Shown here one piece after another: positions 58,201 through 64,000 of a DNA stretch of 64,000 nt; within the stretch, counting starts at the first letter, position 1, and each line of letters begins with the position of its first letter. The DNA is from Hyaloscypha bicolor E (taxonomy: Eukaryota > Ascomycota > Leotiomycetes > Helotiales > Hyaloscyphaceae), in contig NW_020194552.1 of NCBI RefSeq assembly GCF_002865645.1, forward strand, positions 496,001 to 560,000. The letters run 5' to 3'. The notes below the pieces were generated by a model, which was not told where the DNA came from, made no database searches, and saw nothing but the letters and a program-made list of their open reading frames with translations. Both the position numbers and the translations under genes were made by a program.

Positions 58201-59650
58201 TAATAGCTATAAAAAATATTGCTTCCGGGATTTAAAAAATATATCTCTATTTTCTTAAGAAGAAATCTAATATTCTTTTTTCCTATAAATAATATAATTA
58301 TAAGATTTAGATTAAAGGCCTAAAAAAACCGAGAATATTAGATATTAATTCCTCTAGTAATAGTCTATTTAAGAGCTTCTAGAAATTAAGTATTTCTTAG
58401 AAAATAATCTAGCTAAAGGCTTTATTAAAGCTAGTTAGGCTTTTTTTATTTTACTAGTTCTTTTTATAAAGAAAGTAAATAGAGGTTTATATTTCTATAT
58501 TAAATTTTATTATCTAAATAATATTACTTAAAAGAATTAATATTTTCTTTTATTTATTAATAAAACTTTAAGTTAATTATCTAAGGCTAAGATTTATACT
58601 AAATTAAATATTTATTAAGCTTTCTATTATATAACTATAAATCCAGATTCTTAAAAGCTAATAATATTTCATACTTACTATAAAGTATATAAATATAATA
58701 TTCTCTAGAAAGGCCTTATAAATAGCCTGGCTATATATTAATATTATATAAATAATATATTCTTTAAATATCTAGATAATTTTTATATAATATACCTTAA
58801 TAATATTTTTATTTATTAAGAAAACCTAATAGAATATAAATAGTATATATAAAAAGTATTAGATTATTTATATCTTACTATCCTTTAAATAAATATTAAG
58901 AAATTAGAATTTAAAATTATATATATAAAGTATTTAGGCTTTATTATTTCTATATCTGGTATTAAAATAGATCTTAATAAAGTCAAAGTAATATATAACT
59001 AGTAATTCCCAAAAATAATTAAAGATATATAGTTCTTTCTCGGCTTTTATAACTTTTATAAATACTTTATTAAAGAATATAAATAAATTACTAGACTTCT
59101 TATCTTATTTATAAAAAAGGAAATTTTCTTTAAGTAGTCTAAATAATATTAAGAGGCTTTTACTTACCTAAAGAAAGCCATAATTTCTATTCTAGTTCTA
59201 TAATACTATAATTCAGATCTACTTATAATAATAGAAATAAATATATCTAAAGAAATAGTTACTAGCCTATTCTTTTAATAAGACCCAGAAATAAGCCTTT
59301 AGTATTCTATAACTTATTTTTCTAAAACTATACTTCTAGTAAAGCTTAATTATAATATATATAATAAGGAAATACTTATTATAATATAAATATTAGAAAA
59401 ATAAAAAGCTAAGCTAAAAAGCTTTTAGGATACTTTCTTTAAAGTCTATTCTAATTACTATATCTTAAAATACTTTATAATTACTAAAAAGCTTTCTTTT
59501 TAATAAGCTAAATAAGCTAAGCTTTTATTCTACTATTATTTTAAGCTTATATATTATTTTAGAAAATAGAATAAATAAATAAATACTTTATTATAAAAAT
59601 AAAATAAAATAAATATTTAGAGCCAGATTAAAAAAAAGCTATAAACCCAA
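55240..59650 (+). mobile_element. RIP-degraded Ty3/gypsy retrotransposon relic, plus strand
   Basis: A GC-richer islet at about 55243-55500 looks like the 5' LTR. A gag-like stretch follows; at about 57119-57166 the zinc knuckle reads YFNYNKFSYYIRYYP, with each expected Cys and His now Tyr. Reverse transcriptase runs about 58440-59060: AKIYTKLNIY, the catalytic box as YLNN (58793-58804, both Asp now Asn), KYLGFIISISGIKID and FFLGFYNFYKYFIKEY. RNase H follows to about 59580 (ILEK.KAKL and YYILKYFI text). In-frame stops are dense. All these changes are C-to-T or G-to-A, as RIP makes. No integrase is recognised after it. The element is certainly dead. Confidence 0.8.
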
Positions 59651-60659
59651 ATACTTTTCCCTAAAAATAAGATTAATTCAGAGATTATCTATAACTTATA
59701 GCTTATAATAATACTTTATAAAGTCGGCTTACTTAATCCGGAATTCGGTCCTAAATACTAAATATATACTAAAGACTTTTCGGAAGAAAATATTCTTATT
59801 AGAAATATAATTTTTTTAAAAGAAAATATTTTCTTAGAAGCTTTACTAATAGACTTTATTATAATAGCTCCTATAGAAATACTATTAGAAGCTCCTGCCG
59901 AGTATAATAGTTTATAACTTATAAATAAGTATAAGGCACGTAATAGCAGGGTAATATATAAGTAATTAAGGTAAGTAAACTGCAAAGTAATACTTGCAAG
60001 TATAACTAATTCCAAGAATTAATTCTAATAAGAAACTAATTAATGCCCCTTTTAAAGCTAGGAGCATTTCCTTATATATTTCCTAGTACTTAGCCAGGTA
60101 TACGAAGCCCTTTACTTAATTAGGAAATCCCATATAATCTATATAATTCTAATTATAAGCTATACCTAAAATAGGAAACTAGATCTATAATATCTAATAC
60201 CTGTCTATATACTATTACGTGTGCCTATTATATTAATTCCCTCTCTGGGCTTGTTCCCAAGAGGCCTAGAAAAACTATAAATAGCTTTATAAATATTTCC
60301 CTGAAACTTTCCTGGCTACTGGCTTTCCCTAAAAACTCTCTATAATTACCCTATTATTATACCAGGTAATAGAGTTAAGAATATAGTTTACTAATTCTTC
60401 CTAGCTAGTTCGTAAATTACCTCTAGTAATTTCCTCTTGCAAAAATAGTACGAATATAGTATATACTATTAGATATAAAGCTTATCTAATTTCCTAATTA
60501 GTTCATAAATTCTAACTTAGCCTTTATTTATGAATAAATTATTATTTTATAGGCCCAAGAGCTTGGAAAAGTTAATCTAATCTTCTAGTTTATTTATAAA
60601 TTCCTTCTTTGGAATTTTCTAGGTATTCCTAGTATAGAGCCGGTTCCGAATTCATAATT
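59651..60659. other. AT-rich spacer between two element relics
   Basis: A slightly less AT-rich zone (60050-60660) with words such as CTCTCTGGGCTTGTTCCCAAG may hold LTR remains, but I could not pair it with the islet at 55243. The minus-strand frame at 59758-60015 is not a gene. Confidence 0.4.
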
Positions 60660-63600
60660 ACTATTCGGGAAAAAGATATTATAAAAAGGCCTTTCTTTTC
60701 CTACTAATTAATCTTTCTTTTCTTTAATTATAATACTATATCTAGCTTCTTCTTATTTCTTGCCTTTCTTCTTTAAGCCTTCTTTAAGCTTCTTTAAGCT
60801 TCTTTAAGCCTTATTTAAGCTTTATTTAAGTTCCCTTCTAATTTCCTTTTCTATTTCTTTATTTATTAAGATAAATACTTCTCTTAGTACTTATTAGCCT
60901 ATTACTATCTATTTGGCTAATATTCCTATATTCTTAATTTGCCCTTATTATCTTTAATATTCTAAGAATATTACTAAGTTTCCTGACCTTATTTATATTA
61001 AGAGTAATAATTATTTAGTATATAATTATTATTATTTTAAGAATAAGAAATATAATCCTATAAGTTATAAATTCTTTTTTTTATTTCTTATTCTAATATT
61101 ATCTAAGGTTTCTTAAGTATATATAATATAATTAAATTACCTTTTTTAAGCTATTAATATATATTAATATTTTCCTTATTCTTTACCTAAAAGAAAGAAA
61201 GCTATTACTATTCTTTTTCTATACTAAACTATATATACTTCTTATATTAAAGCTATTATTTAAGGCTAATGAATTCCCCTAATAATTCAAGGAATAAGTT
61301 AAGTAATTCTTACTAGCTTAGTATAAGTATAAAATACTTTTAATAATATAATTAATATTCTTTAGTATTAAGTAAGCTTATTTCTTTCTTATTTCTTACT
61401 AATAGCTAATAGCTTTATAGGCTAATTTATTACCTATTTCTCGAGAGAATCCTAATAAGAATAATAATAAGAATAATAAAGAATAATTATAAAAGTAAGA
61501 TATTTATAGGATATAGAAATTAGAGTTTTTAATAATTTTTATATGGTTTTTCCAAGAATAAATACATGGTTTTTTAATAGTTTCCTAATAAAAGCATTTA
61601 TCTTTTATATCTTTATTTAGCTAATAGTATTATAATATTATTCTTTTCCAAGTATTCTTATAATTCTTGAACTATATTCTCTAGATTATTTAGTAGTTCC
61701 CATATATTATTTACTAATAAGTAGTTCTTCTAATAAATAAGATATTTCCTTTCTTTTCTGCCCTTTTTATAAGCTATAATAAATTTTACCTCGAATTTCT
61801 TTTTGCCCTTAATCTTAACCGGCTCTGGTTCTACTATAGTACTAGCTCGCGAGTATTATAATTCTAAGAGAAAAACGTAAAAAATATTATAAATCTAATA
61901 TAATAGTAGTAATTTTAAGTAATATATCTATTTATATATTCCTATAATTTCCAGAACTTTAAAGAAGCCGAGATATTTATTTACTAGCTTTATACTAGGT
62001 TATAGCTATTAAATATTCTTTATATAAAGCATAACTTTATTATATATCTTAAATTCCTTATTAATATATTTCTTATTATAGTACTTTTCTATATATTTAC
62101 TACTTTTTATTATTATTTTTCTAGTGCCTCCCGTTTTACTTAAATTCTTTATATTTTTTCTTATATTATTAGTATTTCTTTTTTTGAAATATTATTCTTA
62201 ATATATAGTTTAATACTAGAATAAAATCTATATAAGGCATAAAATAAAGATATTTCTATTATTAAATATATAAAGTTATTATATATAAATTCTATAAGAG
62301 TAAGCTTTATTACCTAGTTATCTTATTAGTAGCTAGTATAATACCTTAAGTATTATTCCAGAGTTTAATTTAGATTCTCTATTTATCTATTAGTTTACGG
62401 GTAAAATACTATACTTAGCTATTATTAAACTTTTAAGTAGAAGTATAGACTTAACTAGAACTTACTTATAAAGACAGATCCTTTATTAAAGGTTATACCT
62501 GCAGGTATACCAAAGTCTTTAATAATATAATATATAAATAGCTTTACTAGCTCAGGAGCCGAGATTTCCTTAATAATTAGAATATATTATACTATTTTCG
62601 TATATTTATTAATAATAATAAATATAGAATTATATACTTTACTATAAAACCTAGAAAAGAATAATCCCGTAATAAAGTCTATAGTAATTTCTTACTATAG
62701 CTCAGAGAAGAAAGGAAACGAACTAAGTATACTATATAATAGATATCTTTTTATCTTAGTTTATTAATATATAAGACAAGTTCTAATATAGTCTTTTATA
62801 TCTTTTCTTATACTTTACTAAAAGTACTTTCTCTAGAGAATCTCTAGTATCTTACTAGTACTAAAATACTTACTTATAGGATTATTATAGTTAGCTTATA
62901 GTAATTCTTCTTTAAAAGCCGGCTTATTTAGTATATAAATAGTATCCTAATATCTTAATAACCCAGATATATTAAGTTCCTAAGTCTTAATAGCTCTAGT
63001 AAAGGTTCTCTTTAAGAACTATTTATACTACTAGTATTATACTAATAAATTAAGCCTTTAGTACTATAATAGTAATTTAAGTAATATTTTTCTATTTTCC
63101 TCATATACTATTTTGGACCTAGCTACCTATATAACTAGAATCCGTAATACGTACTATTTATAACTAGCTATACTAGTAATAGGCTCAAGTAATAGTATTT
63201 CTAGTACTATTCTATTACTAAAATAAACTTTCTTTTCGGAATTCCTTAGTATCTTACTAATTGAGAAGTACTTACTTCCTCTTTTCTGGGCCTTATATTA
63301 TAATATTATAGGAATAATATAGTATTCTATTACTATTACTTATAAGGTTCTCTGTTCTGTATTCTATAGCTTATTATAAAGCATAAGTAATAAAGTATCT
63401 TTATTTATACCTGCTATAAAGTCTGGCCTTCTTAATAGCCTATTAGCGGGATTACTATACCCTGGCTAATACTTTAAGATAAAGTCAAAAATAGCTAGCT
63501 TCTTTACTTATCTTATCTATTAATTATTTAGTTTTCTTTTAGTTATAAAGTATTTCAAGTTATTATAATCTATTTTAATAATAATAGTATATTAGGCATA

Positions 63601-64000
63601 TACTAGGTAATACTACTAAGTATAAAATACTAGAATAATAGCTAAGAGTTTAAAGTTATACGTCTTATATTTACTTTTAATTATAGTTATTTTTTTTAAA
63701 TAGAAAGTAATAGGGTATTACCTGGCTTCTGCCCTTTTACTAAAGAGCTAGGAAATTATACTTATAATTATGAATTCTGAAATATCTATTTTTATATAAA
63801 TCTTTAAGGCTAAGTCAAAATAATAAAGAATTAGTACTATTATAAATATAATTTATAGCTTCCTAAAAGCCTTATTTGCCTTATTTATCTAGCTAAACTA
63901 ATATAGTAGTTTTCTACTAGTTTTTAATAAATTAGTTAATTCTTTTATTACCCTAAAGTATTTATAAATAAATCTCTAGTAAAAGTTAGTAAAACTCAGG
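60660..64000 (-). mobile_element. RIP-degraded Ty3/gypsy (chromodomain-type) relic, minus strand, cut by window edge
   Basis: On the minus strand, from right to left, the order is pol-like: reverse transcriptase end and RNase H (about 64000-63400, with NNLKYFI, FDFILKY and PANRLLRRPDF), integrase core (about 62660-62390; APELVKLFIYYIIKDFGIPA, then FNKGSVF where the catalytic Asp of the family is now Asn), and a chromodomain-like tail (about 61830-61620; FEVKFIIAYKKGRKERKYL, NIWELLNNLENI). Stops interrupt all of it. The chromodomain places it among the chromovirus group of fungal LTR elements. Its 5' part lies beyond the right edge. Confidence 0.7.

Noticed and set aside
59758..60015. Minus-strand frame of 85 codons in the AT-rich block
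   Set aside because: It lies in RIP-mutated DNA, has no domain, and is expected by chance at this base composition.

Overview
This window is nuclear DNA of a filamentous ascomycete (Pezizomycotina; Leotiomycetes is a guess from general character). The signs are short 49-60 nt introns with GTAAGT-like donors and CTAAC/CTGAC-type branch sites, HET, Clr5 and SRPK-like gene families that are hallmarks of these fungi, and a final 9.2 kb of AT-rich DNA that carries the mutation signature of repeat-induced point mutation (RIP). Many genes were assembled here by hand from exons; where the phases close exactly this is stated.

Layout. 1-0.9 kb: 3' part of a HET-domain gene. 1.6-3.7 kb: secreted FAD-linked (BBE-type) oxidase, minus strand. 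4-5 kb: degraded gene relic. 6.5-10.4 kb: a tandem trio of RING-finger membrane proteins sharing an N-terminal Cys/His motif; the middle copy is a pseudogene. 11-17.6 kb: a small unknown protein, a 3-hydroxyacyl-CoA dehydrogenase, a CaCA-type cation exchanger and a GFA/CENP-V zinc protein. 19-26.7 kb: four minus-strand genes (PHD finger, SRPK-like kinase, class III CoA-transferase, unknown). 27.4-33 kb: an unknown gene, then an MFS transporter divergent from an ACMSD/dihydroxybenzoate-decarboxylase-type amidohydrolase whose coding exon is split by a 360 bp MITE-like insertion. 34.4-38 kb: Clr5-domain protein and a small basic protein. 38.7-41.8 kb: RRP3 (DEAD-box helicase) and SSF1/PPAN (Brix), two ribosome-biogenesis genes sharing a 166 bp divergent promoter. 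43.6-49.1 kb: small tetraspan protein, an unknown gene whose large intron is a tandem array of palindromic repeats, tRNA-Ala(UGC), and PER1/PGAP3. 50.5-54.5 kb: a fungal membrane protein with a frameshift, then a two-exon gene fusing a chymotrypsin-fold peptidase-like domain with a Cys nucleophile to a BTB/POZ domain. 54.8-64 kb: RIP-ruined Ty3/gypsy elements, one on each strand.

How genes may work together. The MFS/amidohydrolase pair looks like a small aromatic-acid uptake and decarboxylation module, now possibly broken. RRP3 and SSF1 act in 18S and 60S ribosome maturation and are plausibly co-regulated. The HET, RING-TM, peptidase-BTB and Clr5 genes are of the accessory, fast-evolving type, and the peptidase-BTB gene lies directly beside the heterochromatin-like AT-rich block. 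The most interesting items are the peptidase-BTB fusion, the RING-TM tandem family, the exon-splitting MITE and the repeat-filled intron.
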